Positions 25,591 to 34,780 are shown, numbered from the stretch's first letter. The stretch is DNA of 64,000 bases from CAYJEQ01 sp964369235 (GCA_964369235.1 CAYJEQ010000001.1:49068-113067); one strand, 5' to 3'. The notes: generated from the sequence alone by a model not told the origin. Numbers and translations are program-made.

Positions 25591-26862
25591 ATGTTTGTAG
25601 ATTTGGCCAGAGTCAAAATTAAAGCTGGTGATGGTGGAAACGGTGCAGTTTCATTCCATCGAGAAAAATATGTAGCGTCAGGTGGCCCAGATGGTGGCGA
25701 CGGCGGTAAGGGTGGTAATGTTGTATTTTTAGTAGATACAAACATTTCTACACTGGTAGATTTTAAGTATAAGCGCAAATATGTGGCACCTAATGGTGAT
25801 AACGGCGGTAGAAAAAACTGTACAGGTAGATCTGCTGATGACCTTATTATTAAGGTTCCACAGGGTACCCTTATTAAGAATGCAGAAACAGGACAGGTTA
25901 TGGCAGATATGTCTAGCAAAGAACCTGTAATTTTAGCACGAGGTGGTAAAGGTGGCTGGGGAAATAGCCATTTTGCTACACCAACAAGACAGATTCCAAG
26001 ATTTGCTAAGCCAGGACTGCCTGGTGAGAGCTTTGAGATTACACTAGAGCTTAAGCTACTGGCTGATGTAGGTTTAGTAGGATTCCCTAATGTAGGTAAA
26101 TCCACACTTATCTCCACAGTAAGTGCAGCAAAGCCAAAAATTGCAAACTATCACTTTACAACTCTAACACCAGTGCTAGGAGTAGTGCGTATTACACAGG
26201 AAAAACACTTTGTAATGGCTGATATTCCAGGACTTGTAGAGGGTGCTAGTGAAGGTGTTGGTCTAGGTCATCAATTTTTACGCCATGTAGACAGATGTAG
26301 ACTAATCGTTCATGTGGTAGATGTATCCTCTATTGAGGGTAGAGATCCTGTAGAGGATTTTGAACTTATTAATAGAGAGCTTAAAAACTTTAGTGAAGAG
26401 CTAAGTCAGCGCCCACAGATAGTTGCGGGTAATAAATGCGATATGGCTACACCTGAGCAGATTGAAAGCTTTAAAAGCTATGTAGAACAGCTAGGTTATG
26501 AGTTCTTCCCAATATCAGCAGCAACCACAATGGGTACTAAGGATCTAGTAGATCGTCTAGCAGCAAAACTTGATACACTTCCTCCAATTAAGGAGTATGA
26601 GGTAGATTATGTTAAGCCTAAGATGACTTTAGCTAAGGCGAATAGCAACTTTGAAATTATAGTAGAAGATGGAGTATATATCCTAGAAGCTGATTGGTTA
26701 GTTCCAGTATTCGGTATGATTAATGTTGATGATTATGAATCACTACAGTTTATGCAGCGTATACTAATTGAGGTTGGTGTAATTGCTAAGCTAGAGGAGA
26801 TGGGTATTGCTGAGGGCGATACAGTAAGTATACTAAACTTTGAATTTGACTATGTAAAATAA
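25591..26862 (+). CDS. obg: Obg-family GTPase
   Basis: Essential GTPase of 50S ribosome assembly and stress control. It has the glycine-rich Obg domain (1-158; GDGGNGAVSFHREKY, GGKGGWGNSHFAT), the G domain with G1 GFPNVGKST, G3 DIPGLVEGAS and G4 NKCD, and a C-terminal OCT domain (about 340-423). GGAGG precedes the ATG. The mrnC gene follows after 16 bases in an apparent operon. The 293 bases before it (25298-25590) are AT-rich and hold no gene. Confidence 0.97.
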   Translation: MFVDLARVKIKAGDGGNGAVSFHREKYVASGGPDGGDGGKGGNVVFLVDTNISTLVDFKYKRKYVAPNGDNGGRKNCTGRSADDLIIKVPQGTLIKNAETGQVMADMSSKEPVILARGGKGGWGNSHFATPTRQIPRFAKPGLPGESFEITLELKLLADVGLVGFPNVGKSTLISTVSAAKPKIANYHFTTLTPVLGVVRITQEKHFVMADIPGLVEGASEGVGLGHQFLRHVDRCRLIVHVVDVSSIEGRDPVEDFELINRELKNFSEELSQRPQIVAGNKCDMATPEQIESFKSYVEQLGYEFFPISAATTMGTKDLVDRLAAKLDTLPPIKEYEVDYVKPKMTLAKANSNFEIIVEDGVYILEADWLVPVFGMINVDDYESLQFMQRILIEVGVIAKLEEMGIAEGDTVSILNFEFDYVK

Positions 26863-26878
26863 TAGGCGGTGATAAACC

Positions 26879-27301
26879 TTGCTACTAAATACAGAAAATA
26901 ATCAAAATCCCAAACTACTAAGCCCCCTAACTCTAGCTTTTTTAGGGGATTCGGTTTACGAAATATTTGTGAGAGAATATATAGTAAACAAAATGAATGT
27001 ATCTGCCAATAAACTTAATAAATATTCTACTGGATATGTTAATGCTGGGGCACAGTGCCTAGTTTATAATCATTACAAAGGAATTCTTACTGAAGAAGAG
27101 TTAATGATTATGAAGCGTGGCAGAAATGCCAACAGCACCAAAGCACCAAGAAAACAAAATCCCACCGAGTATCGTCGAGCTACAGGTGTGGAGTGTTTAT
27201 TTGGTTACCTATATCTTTTAGGGGAAAAAGAGCGTCTTCTAGAGCTGTTTAATATAGCTATAGAGGTAATTGATCGAGGAGAACAATTAGTGGAGGTATA
27301 A
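26879..27301 (+). CDS. mrnC: Mini-ribonuclease 3
   Basis: A 140-residue RNase III-like catalytic domain with no double-stranded RNA-binding domain, the hallmark of Mini-III, which matures 23S rRNA ends in Firmicutes. The signature is LAFLGDSVYEIFVREYI with the catalytic acidic residues. KAPRKQNPTEYRRATGVECL matches the family's conserved RxATGxE block. The start is TTG with GGTGAT before it. It usually sits beside cysS; here it follows obg. Its stop codon touches repeat copy B. Confidence 0.93.
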   Translation: MLLNTENNQNPKLLSPLTLAFLGDSVYEIFVREYIVNKMNVSANKLNKYSTGYVNAGAQCLVYNHYKGILTEEELMIMKRGRNANSTKAPRKQNPTEYRRATGVECLFGYLYLLGEKERLLELFNIAIEVIDRGEQLVEV

Positions 27302-27400
27302 AGTTTTGAGGCTTTTCACTCATAGGGAGTGAAATTTTGCTAATGCCAGTTTACAGGCAATGCAAAATCGCCTAAAACATTGCAAACTAAGAGAAAGGCA
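27301..27400 (+). repeat. 100-bp structured repeat, copy B
   Basis: Second copy of the element at 24458-24557, same orientation. Here the short arm TTTCACT/AGTGAAA is perfect. It begins at the last base of mrnC and ends 11 bases before the yitT start, so it fills the whole intergenic region, again with GAGAAAGG as the likely ribosome site. Confidence 0.85.
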
Positions 27401-27411
27401 TAGTAATATTC

Positions 27412-28269
27412 ATGAAAAAAGCTAAATTACTTGTAACAGATCTTTTATTTGATATTATTTCAGGGCTTTTATACGGTACAGCAATTAATATGTTTACAGC
27501 GGTAAACAGTATAGCACCAGGAGGGGTTTCGGGGGTATCAACCCTGATTAATCATCTTTTTGGTACACCTATAGGAACAATGTCCTTAATAATTAATATA
27601 CCACTGTTAGTAGTGGCATATAAAAAAATAGGTAGATCCTATGGGCTTAATACACTGCGAACGGTATTTATTCATTCTATATTAATGGATAATGCTTTTT
27701 GGTGGGTGGTGCCCTATACTGAAAATAATGTAATAGCGGCGCTTTTTGGTGGAGTGTTAATAGGAAGTGCTATTGGGGTTATGATGATGAGAGGTGGCAG
27801 TACGGGAGGTACTGACATCGCTGGCAGATTAATCCAAAAGCAAGCACCTCATATTCCTATAGGCAAGATTTTAATTATGATAGATGTAGTAGTGCTAGGT
27901 CTGTCAGTAGCAGTGTATAAAAACCTTGAGCCAGCAATGCTAGGCATGATAACAATGTTTGTTGCCACTAAGGTTATTGATTCATTACTGTATGGTATGG
28001 ATAGTGGTACAATGATGTTTATCGTGTCGGATAAAGCACAGGAAATTGGACAGGGGATATATACTCAGATAGGCAGAGGGGCAACCCTGCTATCAGCAAA
28101 AGGTGCATTTACCGGTGATGATCGTCAGGTGGTACTATGTGCAGTAAGACGAAATCAATCGGTTAAACTTCGTCGAGTGGTTTATCAGATTGATAGCAAT
28201 GCTTTTATAATGACAACCGAAGCCAATGAAATACTAGGCTTTGGATTTAATCCTATAAATAAAGAATAA
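27412..28269 (+). CDS. yitT: YitT-family membrane protein
   Basis: 285 residues: five or so membrane segments (DUF161/YitT, with GGVSGVSTLINHLFG and GGSTGGTDIAGR repeats) followed by the C-terminal soluble DUF2179 domain (about 210-280). The family is common in Firmicutes and its transport or sensory role is unproven. Expression may depend on the repeat element that forms its whole leader. A terminator follows. Confidence 0.88.
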   Translation: MKKAKLLVTDLLFDIISGLLYGTAINMFTAVNSIAPGGVSGVSTLINHLFGTPIGTMSLIINIPLLVVAYKKIGRSYGLNTLRTVFIHSILMDNAFWWVVPYTENNVIAALFGGVLIGSAIGVMMMRGGSTGGTDIAGRLIQKQAPHIPIGKILIMIDVVVLGLSVAVYKNLEPAMLGMITMFVATKVIDSLLYGMDSGTMMFIVSDKAQEIGQGIYTQIGRGATLLSAKGAFTGDDRQVVLCAVRRNQSVKLRRVVYQIDSNAFIMTTEANEILGFGFNPINKE

Positions 28270-28271
28270 TA

Positions 28272-28305
28272 AAAATGGCAGGGTGCATAGTCACCTCTGC
28301 CATTT
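28272..28305 (+). terminator. Terminator of the obg-mrnC-yitT unit
   Basis: 14-bp stem with a single mismatch (28272-28285 with 28292-28305, AAAATGGCAG and complement), then AATT. Confidence 0.75.
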
Positions 28306-28338
28306 TAATTGGATTACAAAAGATATAAAGAGGTAATC

Positions 28339-29691
28339 ATGTCAAAAAATATAGATCTTTTAAATGATAAACCCAGTAAATGCTTCTATTCATTTTTATT
28401 TCCTACAGTTCTTAGTATGATTGCTTTTTCCTGCTATGTGGTAGTAGATGTAATGTTTGTAGGTTTTTTTGAGGGAAGTAATGGACTGGCAGCAATGAGT
28501 ATCTGTCTACCATTCTTTACTATATCTACATCTATAGCTTTACTGCTAGGTGTGGGGGCAGCAACAACAATATCAGTACTGCGAGGTAGTGGTGATGAGG
28601 AAAGTGCCAATAAAATCTTTACCATGACTGTAATAACTAATGTAGTAATAGGCATCTCCCTAACTATTATCTATCAGCTATTTACACAGGAGATAGTTAG
28701 GCTTTTTGGCAGTGATGACCATCTACTGCCTTATGCTATGGACTATTTCGGACCAGTATCCATGGTGACCTTTGCCTTTGTGTTAAGTAATACCCTACAG
28801 GCGATTATACGCAGTGATGGGGATCCTAAATTTATTATGATTGCCTCAACCATTGCAAATCTCCTTAATGTGGTATTAGATTATGTGCTAATGGTACACT
28901 TTAAGATGGGTATTAGAGGTGCTTCTATAGCCACAGGGCTATCACCTGTAGTGGTGCTAATATTTATAGGTATATACTACCTTAAAAAACAAAGTAGACT
29001 TAAACTGGTAGCAAAACCTTGGGATATGTCCCTGTACAAAAGAATATTTAAAAATGGCATAGGGGTATGTATACTTGAGTTTTCTGCTGGGGTAATTATC
29101 TATCTATTTAATAATGTGCTATTATCCTTAGGTGGAGCAGTTGCCGTTGCTACATACTCTATTATCTCTAATGTACAGTTTATTGGTAGATCTATCTTTA
29201 ACGGTATATCCCAGTCAATGCAACCTATACTTAGTGTTAGCTATGGGGCAGGTAAACTGGATAGATTTCATGAAACATGGAAGGTTACCCTAAGGGTGGT
29301 AGTAGTATTCTCATTAATCTTCTTTGGATTTGTTGCAGTGTTTCCAGAACAGGTGGCAGGATTTTTTGTAAACAATGATCCACAGGTAATGTCCACTGCA
29401 AAAGACGCCCTAAGGCTGTATTACAGCTCCTTTGTATTTACAGGGGTGAACACAATACTTATGTTTTACTGCCAGTCACTAGAAAGATCTAAATACTCTA
29501 TGATTATTGCAGTATTACAAGGAATGGTATTTGTGGTACTGGGAATGGTAGTTCTTGTTCCACTTCTAGGCATTAATGGGGTATGGTTAACCATAACCTT
29601 TGCAGAGATAGCTACACTGATAGTAGCAATACCACTGAAAATCCAAACAGATAAAAAAATTAAAGCATTGCTTAACCCCACCACAATATAA
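28339..29691 (+). CDS. MATE-family multidrug/Na+ antiporter
   Basis: About 450 residues with 12 hydrophobic segments in two similar halves. The N-terminal FLFPTVLSMIAFSCYVVVD and GVGAATTISVLRGSG are typical of the MATE/DinF type that exports cationic drugs or metabolites against Na+ or H+. I start at 28339 because AAAGAGG lies just before that ATG; an in-frame TTG at 28309 overlaps the terminator stem. The substrate is not known. Confidence 0.9.
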   Translation: MSKNIDLLNDKPSKCFYSFLFPTVLSMIAFSCYVVVDVMFVGFFEGSNGLAAMSICLPFFTISTSIALLLGVGAATTISVLRGSGDEESANKIFTMTVITNVVIGISLTIIYQLFTQEIVRLFGSDDHLLPYAMDYFGPVSMVTFAFVLSNTLQAIIRSDGDPKFIMIASTIANLLNVVLDYVLMVHFKMGIRGASIATGLSPVVVLIFIGIYYLKKQSRLKLVAKPWDMSLYKRIFKNGIGVCILEFSAGVIIYLFNNVLLSLGGAVAVATYSIISNVQFIGRSIFNGISQSMQPILSVSYGAGKLDRFHETWKVTLRVVVVFSLIFFGFVAVFPEQVAGFFVNNDPQVMSTAKDALRLYYSSFVFTGVNTILMFYCQSLERSKYSMIIAVLQGMVFVVLGMVVLVPLLGINGVWLTITFAEIATLIVAIPLKIQTDKKIKALLNPTTI

Positions 29692-29724
29692 TTTTATCAT
29701 AAACACTGATATAAAACCTAGATG

Positions 29725-29774
29725 AATAGGGGTAATTCTACTGCATAGATTAGTGCTGAGGAGTTACCCCTATT
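29725..29774 (+). terminator. Long-loop hairpin after the MATE gene
   Basis: 11-bp stem AATAGGGGTAA (29725-29735) with 29764-29774 and a 28-base loop; the T tail is weak. The remaining bases to 30012 hold small AT-rich inverted repeats, for example AGTATTT/AAATACT at 29935-29957, and no gene. Confidence 0.5.
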
Positions 29775-30012
29775 AGTATATGATCCCACTATTACCAATA
29801 GTATTCTCCCATATTATAATAATTTATTTTTATGAGTTTAGTATGTTTTAAGGGTTTAATCATATGCCACTAAAATTCTTAAAACATCTTTATGAAAATT
29901 ATTCCAAACCTATGATTATTCTTTTACCTAGTTACAGTATTTAGGGTATGGAAATACTAAAACATGACCATGAATAACCTTATCTGTTTGAAATTTGATT
30001 TTCATATTACTA

Positions 30013-30387
30013 CTATGTAGGTGGGTTAGTTTCGCTACTGAAGTTATCCAGCCCAAAACTTACAAAAAGTCCACGGTCGATTTGATTCATAAGTCCATCA
30101 TCTAATCTGCCCATTTTTTCCTTTAGGCGTTTTTTATCAATAGTCCTAATCTGTTCTAGCAAAACCACAGAATCCTTTGATAAACCACAGCCCTCAGAGC
30201 CTAGTTGTATATGGGTAGGCAGTCTGCTTTTTTCGTTCTTGCTAGTTATGGCTGCTGCTATAACCGTTGGGCTAAACTTATTGCCTACATCATTTTGTAT
30301 TATTAGTACAGGTCTAATTCCACCCTGTTCTGAGCCAATTACAGGGCTTAGATCAGCATAGTATATTTCACCTCGTTTAATTGTCAC
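30013..30387 (-). CDS. ndoA: PemK/MazF-family endoribonuclease (NdoA/EndoA-like)
   Basis: 124 residues closely following the EndoA (MazF) pattern: KRGEIYYADLSPVIGSEQGG, RPVLIIQND, GNKFSPTVIAAAITS, LPTHI and DSVVLLEQIRTIDKKRL. The family cleaves single-stranded mRNA at short sites. I use the GTG at 30385-30387, which has GGAG nine bases before it and gives the usual N-terminus; an ATG at 30429 would add 14 residues. In Bacillus its antitoxin NdoAI lies directly upstream, after alr; here neither is present between 30388 and 30700. Confidence 0.9.
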   Translation of the reverse strand: MTIKRGEIYYADLSPVIGSEQGGIRPVLIIQNDVGNKFSPTVIAAAITSKNEKSRLPTHIQLGSEGCGLSKDSVVLLEQIRTIDKKRLKEKMGRLDDGLMNQIDRGLFVSFGLDNFSSETNPPT

Positions 30388-30557
30388 ATCATCACGCTCC
30401 ACATATTTTCTAATGAAATAACTAAGCATTTTTCAGTTAGTTCTTTCATTTGTATTGTGACACATGTTAAGGGGTTTTAAACATCCGTCTTTATATTTTA
30501 TTACAGATATTTATTTTTGCTATTAAACTTATTATAAAAAGGTTACATAGCAAATGT

Positions 30558-30598
30558 TGGGGTACTGTCCCTAGCTGGCGGCAAGGGACAGTACCCCA
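30558..30598. repeat. Perfect 15-bp inverted repeat, intergenic palindromic element
   Basis: TGGGGTACTGTCCCT (30558-30572) and its exact complement (30584-30598) around an 11-base GC-rich loop, in an otherwise AT-rich gap. It has no T tail. It looks like a REP-type palindromic unit; a degenerate relative may lie at 6246-6282. Confidence 0.6.
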
Positions 30599-30699
30599 CA
30601 GAATTTCACCCCGACAATTAGTATATAGACTATAAAAAATGGACTATGGATTTTTTAAAGTATCCATAGTCCTTAATTTTATGTTGTTTATAGATTTGT

Positions 30700-31233
30700 T
30701 TAAGCTAATAATGTGAAATTATTAAAGGTTATGTAAAGCTCTTCCTCAGGTATCTCAAGGCTTAAAAAACTACCGTCCTCTGGATTTATAGACAGATAGA
30801 AGGAGCCTTGACTAATACTTCCTGCAACAGTTACAATACCATCTTCTAGGGAAATTTCCACCCCTTGTTGGCTTGCTGCATTGTTAATTGCCTTAACAAT
30901 CATACTAGCCACTGCACCATTGGCACCACTGCCTCCTAGGGGGAATTTAAGTTCCTTATAGTTTATGGTAGTAGTACCATCATAAAAATCAAAGGAGATA
31001 CCCTCTAAACTAGCAGGAGAGGTAAAACTCACATTATAACCACCTTGATTTGTAAGCTGTGCATGGGCAATAATATCCCCATACTGAAGCACTGCACCGG
31101 TGGTAAAGGACTGCTGTAACTGGGCAGATATTCGCTGATTATCTAGTTTAGTACCACTGATACCACAGCTAGTAAAGGCGAAAAATCCCAGAGTTAATCC
31201 AGCCACAATCCAAAGAAATTTTTTTATAAGCAA
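30700..31233 (-). CDS. Small lipoprotein of unknown function
   Basis: 177 residues: a hydrophobic signal ending in the lipobox FTSC (Cys23), then a beta-rich mature domain with no motif I recognise. The start is TTG with AAAGGGTGA almost touching it, and it begins seven bases after the nnrDE stop, so both are one operon. In Bacillus the place between acpS and alr/ndoA holds the lipoprotein ydcC, which is LolA-like; this one may fill the same slot, but similarity is not evident by eye. Confidence 0.65.
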   Translation of the reverse strand: MLIKKFLWIVAGLTLGFFAFTSCGISGTKLDNQRISAQLQQSFTTGAVLQYGDIIAHAQLTNQGGYNVSFTSPASLEGISFDFYDGTTTINYKELKFPLGGSGANGAVASMIVKAINNAASQQGVEISLEDGIVTVAGSISQGSFYLSINPEDGSFLSLEIPEEELYITFNNFTLLA

Positions 31234-31240
31234 TCACCCT

Positions 31241-32779
31241 TTATTTACTAAGGGATAGGAATACCTTGCCTATCTCCTCTTTAAGATCAGAGGGTTGCAT
31301 GGTGAAGGGAGAAAGTCTTTTTGCTGTAAGTCTACCAGCCTGAGAGTGGATATACACCCCTAGTGCTGCCATCTGGGTAGGGTCGCCACCTTGGCAGATT
31401 AGCCCTGCAATAATACCTGCAAGCATATCACCACTACCAGCTTTGGACATGCCAGAATTACAGCCACAATTAATATAAAGACTACCATCTGCGCCAGCAA
31501 TAACAGTGTTAGGGCCTTTTAGCACTACTGTGATCTCTGCTGTTACAGCCAGTTTGTGAGCAAGGCTAATTGGATCACGCTCAACATCGCTAACGGTACA
31601 GCCTAGTAGGTTTGCCATTTCACGGTAGTGAGGTGTGATTACTATAGGGCATTTAGCATCTTTAAGCAGTGGAGTTTTCCCAGATAGGGCGTTAATGCCA
31701 TCAGCATCAATAACTAAAGGATGTTTGCGATTGGCAAGTACCCATAGTAGAGTTTCATAGCTATGACGAGCTTTGCCCATTCCACAACCCATTAGTACAA
31801 CATCGCTGTAATCACCTAGTAGCTTATTATTGTTAAAAGACTTTAGGTTCATGCACTTATCCTCTGTACTATCTAATTGTATGTAGGTAACCTCAGGATT
31901 ATGACTAGCTACAGCATTGCATACATTAGCAGTGGAGATTAGGGTTACATAACCTGCGCCACTGTATAAAGCACCTTGACAGGATAGAATAGCAGCACCC
32001 ATATAACGGTCACTACCAGCTATATTAACAAGTTTCCCAAAATCAAACTTATGGGTGAAATCATTTCTTACAGGCATAAAGCTTTTGGCGATTTCTTTAT
32101 TCATTATTTTAGGGCTAGTGTAGTTATCCTCTCTAGCTTTTTCAGGAATACCAATGTCGATAACTTCTATCTGTCCACAGTTATCCTTAGTTGTAGGAAG
32201 CATATGACAAAGCTTAGCACTATCAAGGGCAAGGGTGAAATCTGCTTTAATAGAATTTTTTGCAGCCATACCACTATCGCACTGGGTACCTGAGGGAATA
32301 TCAATGGAGAACACTGCACCAGCAGAATTATTTACAGCTATAAATAATTCATCTATTACAGAGGGTAGTTCACCTTTAAAGCCTGTACCGTAAACACCAT
32401 CTATAATAATGTCCACATCTTCTAGTGCAGAGCCAATCTGTGTGCTATGATCTTTAGCAGAGAATATCTTAATACCTAGCTCCTTTACCTTTTCTACAAG
32501 ATGTAGGGTAAGGGGAGATCTTACAGGTTCATCAGCTAAAACCACCATAACCTTAGCACCAGCCATATGAGCTAAAGATGCTACTATAAGACTGTCTCCA
32601 CCATTATTTCCTACACCACAAAGGCAGATAACCTTTCTACCAGAAAAACCAACTTTTTCTGCTATATTAGCATAAACTGCTTTACCGGCATTCTCCATAA
32701 GGTTTTCCATAGATATGCCCATTGCCTCGGTGCGGTTTTCTATATATTTCATCTGTTCACAAGATACTATTTGATACAT
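31241..32779 (-). CDS. nnr: Bifunctional NAD(P)H-hydrate epimerase / ADP-dependent dehydratase
   Basis: Repairs hydrated NAD(P)H. The N-terminal half (about 1-215) is the YjeF/NnrE epimerase with CGVGNNGGDSLIVA and GTGFKGELP; the C-terminal half (about 225-512) is the ribokinase-like NnrD dehydratase with GSDRYMGAAILS, IDADGINAL, TPHYREMANLL and the catalytic GMSKAGSGDMLAGIIAGL. 512 residues is the normal fused length. AAAGGATG precedes the ATG. It sits in the acpS-nnr order common in Firmicutes. Confidence 0.95.
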   Translation of the reverse strand: MYQIVSCEQMKYIENRTEAMGISMENLMENAGKAVYANIAEKVGFSGRKVICLCGVGNNGGDSLIVASLAHMAGAKVMVVLADEPVRSPLTLHLVEKVKELGIKIFSAKDHSTQIGSALEDVDIIIDGVYGTGFKGELPSVIDELFIAVNNSAGAVFSIDIPSGTQCDSGMAAKNSIKADFTLALDSAKLCHMLPTTKDNCGQIEVIDIGIPEKAREDNYTSPKIMNKEIAKSFMPVRNDFTHKFDFGKLVNIAGSDRYMGAAILSCQGALYSGAGYVTLISTANVCNAVASHNPEVTYIQLDSTEDKCMNLKSFNNNKLLGDYSDVVLMGCGMGKARHSYETLLWVLANRKHPLVIDADGINALSGKTPLLKDAKCPIVITPHYREMANLLGCTVSDVERDPISLAHKLAVTAEITVVLKGPNTVIAGADGSLYINCGCNSGMSKAGSGDMLAGIIAGLICQGGDPTQMAALGVYIHSQAGRLTAKRLSPFTMQPSDLKEEIGKVFLSLSK

Positions 32780-32864
32780 TTTAATTTACATCCTTTCGAG
32801 TAGTGTTTTAGAGAGTTCTATATTATTTTTGACAAAATTTTTTAAATTTAACTATGTGATTTTA

Positions 32865-33239
32865 CTAATTAGTTTTCTTAGTTGCTATAACAAAAGCCAC
32901 AGCGTAATCCTTACAATGGCTTAGGGTAATACTTACCTCAATACCTAGTTTTGTAGCTATATCTTTAGCACTGCCAGAAAGCTCTATTACAGGCTTACCT
33001 AAAGTGTCTCTTACTATCTCAACTTCCACAAGGGAAAATCCGCTTACCCCTGTTCCCAGTGCCTTGCCAAAGGCTTCCTTGCCACAAAAATTAGCAGCTG
33101 CACTTTGATGGGGGTTGTGACAACTAGAAAAATACTCCAGCTCTCTAGGGGAGAAAACCCTCTGTCCAAAACGGGGGATTTCCATGGCTTTTTTTATTCG
33201 GGCAATTTCCACAATGTCGGTACCTATACCGTATACCAT
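32865..33239 (-). CDS. acpS: Holo-[acyl-carrier-protein] synthase
   Basis: Transfers 4'-phosphopantetheine from CoA to apo-ACP. The 124-residue chain has GIGTDIVEIARI with the metal-binding Asp, FSPRELEYF, CGKEAFGKALGTG with the second acidic ligand and the C-terminal ITLSHCKDYAVAFV. I start at 33239, where AAAGGTGG lies before the ATG; the frame is open up to 33287 without a better site. It reads divergently from the pheST T-box. Confidence 0.95.
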   Translation of the reverse strand: MVYGIGTDIVEIARIKKAMEIPRFGQRVFSPRELEYFSSCHNPHQSAAANFCGKEAFGKALGTGVSGFSLVEVEIVRDTLGKPVIELSGSAKDIATKLGIEVSITLSHCKDYAVAFVIATKKTN

Positions 33240-33312
33240 ACAAATACCACCTTTAATCTTTTGTTTATAAGGAGTATTGTACCACAATTTTGATTATTTT
33301 ACAATAAACCTA

Positions 33313-33341
33313 TTGCAAGAAGATAGATTTTGTGTTAAAAT
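33313..33341 (+). promoter_or_regulatory. Promoter of pheST
   Basis: TTGCAA (33313-33318), exactly 17 bases, TAAAAT (33336-33341), with TG one base before the -10 box. A 12-bp inverted repeat (33320-33331 with 33337-33348) overlaps spacer and -10 and might be an operator. Confidence 0.65.
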
Positions 33342-33356
33342 CTATCTTGTTAATGG

Positions 33357-33590
33357 CTAAGATAAAGAGAGTAAGCATACAGTGTTGTTTACAGAGAGGT
33401 CGCATTTGGTGTAAGCGACTACAACAGGTCTGCCCAAGTTCACTTTGGAGCCGCAGTAGGGAAATAATAGTAGCTACTGCCGTATTTCTGCGTTAAAGAG
33501 TTTAAGTGCATATCATTATGATATGAATACGGGTGGTACCGCGGAGGATTTCCTTTCGTCCCTTTTTTGGGGATGGGAGGTTTTTTTATT
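33357..33590 (+). promoter_or_regulatory. T-box riboswitch (Phe) with terminator
   Basis: Leader RNA that binds uncharged tRNA and allows readthrough. The start has the GA-rich AGAGAGTAAGC motif, the specifier region CCCAAGTTCACTTTGGAGC offers UUC (33439-33441) for phenylalanine, the T-box GGGTGGTACCGCGG is at 33531-33544, and a terminator hairpin (TCCTTTCGTCCC with GGGGATGGGAGG, 33551-33580) ends in seven T. The downstream pheST genes agree with the Phe codon. Confidence 0.95.
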
Positions 33591-33711
33591 TTCTCTAAGG
33601 TAATAATAGCCCAGTAGACCTAAACTCAGGCAGACAAAAACAGGGGAAGCCCTTGGTTATAGTAATGGATAGTATCAGCTGATAATATCCAAACTGGAAA
33701 GGATTAAAAAG

Positions 33712-34731
33712 ATGAAACAAGCATTAGAAAACATTCGTCAGATTGCCATCGAGGAACTGGCAGCAGTAACAGACCTTAAGGTGCTAGATGAGCTGCGTGT
33801 AAAATATCTAGGTAAAAAAGGCGAGCTTACAAATATCCTAAAGCAGATGGGTAAGCTATCAGCAGAGGAGCGTCCTATTGTTGGACAGCTAGCTAACTGT
33901 GTTAAAACAGACATAGAAGAAGCAATGGATCAGAAAGCTACCTCTCTTAAATCAGGTGCATTAGCTGCACAGCTACTAAGCGAAAAACTTGATGTAACTA
34001 TGTCAAGAAAGCCATCGCCAATAGGTAATAAGCACCCACTGACAATAGTGCTAGATGATATTAAGGAAATTTTTCTAGGTATGGGATTCTCTGTAGCAGA
34101 CGGCCCAGAAGTTGAGTATGATTACTATAACTTTGAGGCGCTTAATCTGCCAAAAGATCACCCAGCAAGAGATACACAGGATACATTCTACATTACAGAA
34201 AATATTCTACTGAGAACACAAACATCTCCAGTACAGATTAGAGAGATGGAAAATAATAAGCCTCCAATTAGAGTTATTGCACCAGGTCGAGTATATCGTT
34301 CTGACGCAGTAGATGCAACTCATTCACCACTGTTCCATCAGATAGAGGGGCTAGTTATAGATAAGGGCATTACAATGGCCAATCTTAAGGGTACACTGGA
34401 TACTTTTGTTAAGAAGCTATATGGTGAAGATGCACAGATTAGATTTAGACCACATCACTTCCCATTTACTGAGCCATCTGCTGAGGTTGATGTAATGTGT
34501 TTTGCTTGTCATGGAGAAGGCTGTAGACTGTGTAAAGGCGAAGGCTGGATTGAAATTCTAGGTTGTGGTATGGTTAACCCTAAGGTGCTTTCCAACTGTG
34601 GAATTGATCCAGAAGAGTACAGTGGGTTTGCCTTTGGACTAGGCCTAGAGCGTATTGTTATGAGAAGATACTCTATTGATGATATTAGACTATTCTTTGA
34701 TAATGATTTAAGATTTTTAAAGCAGTTTTAG
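33712..34731 (+). CDS. pheS: Phenylalanyl-tRNA synthetase alpha subunit
   Basis: Catalytic subunit of the class II alpha2-beta2 enzyme that charges tRNA-Phe. 339 residues: an N-terminal coiled coil (about 1-85), motif 1 around MGFSVADGPEVEYDYYNFEALN, motif 2 around RVIAPGRVYRSDAVDATHSPLFHQIEG (shortened here) and motif 3 GFAFGLGLERIVM. AAAGGA precedes the ATG. It is controlled by the T-box and followed by pheT after 49 bases. Confidence 0.98.
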   Translation: MKQALENIRQIAIEELAAVTDLKVLDELRVKYLGKKGELTNILKQMGKLSAEERPIVGQLANCVKTDIEEAMDQKATSLKSGALAAQLLSEKLDVTMSRKPSPIGNKHPLTIVLDDIKEIFLGMGFSVADGPEVEYDYYNFEALNLPKDHPARDTQDTFYITENILLRTQTSPVQIREMENNKPPIRVIAPGRVYRSDAVDATHSPLFHQIEGLVIDKGITMANLKGTLDTFVKKLYGEDAQIRFRPHHFPFTEPSAEVDVMCFACHGEGCRLCKGEGWIEILGCGMVNPKVLSNCGIDPEEYSGFAFGLGLERIVMRRYSIDDIRLFFDNDLRFLKQF

Positions 34732-34780
34732 TAGATAAGGCTAAAGTGTATTTTGATAGAATGGAAGGAATAGATAGATT

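Noticed and set aside
30541..30600. Terminator for ndoA or the lipoprotein gene
   Set aside because: The stem is perfect but there is no T run on either strand, and it lies between two genes of one strand at a distance that suits a repeat better.
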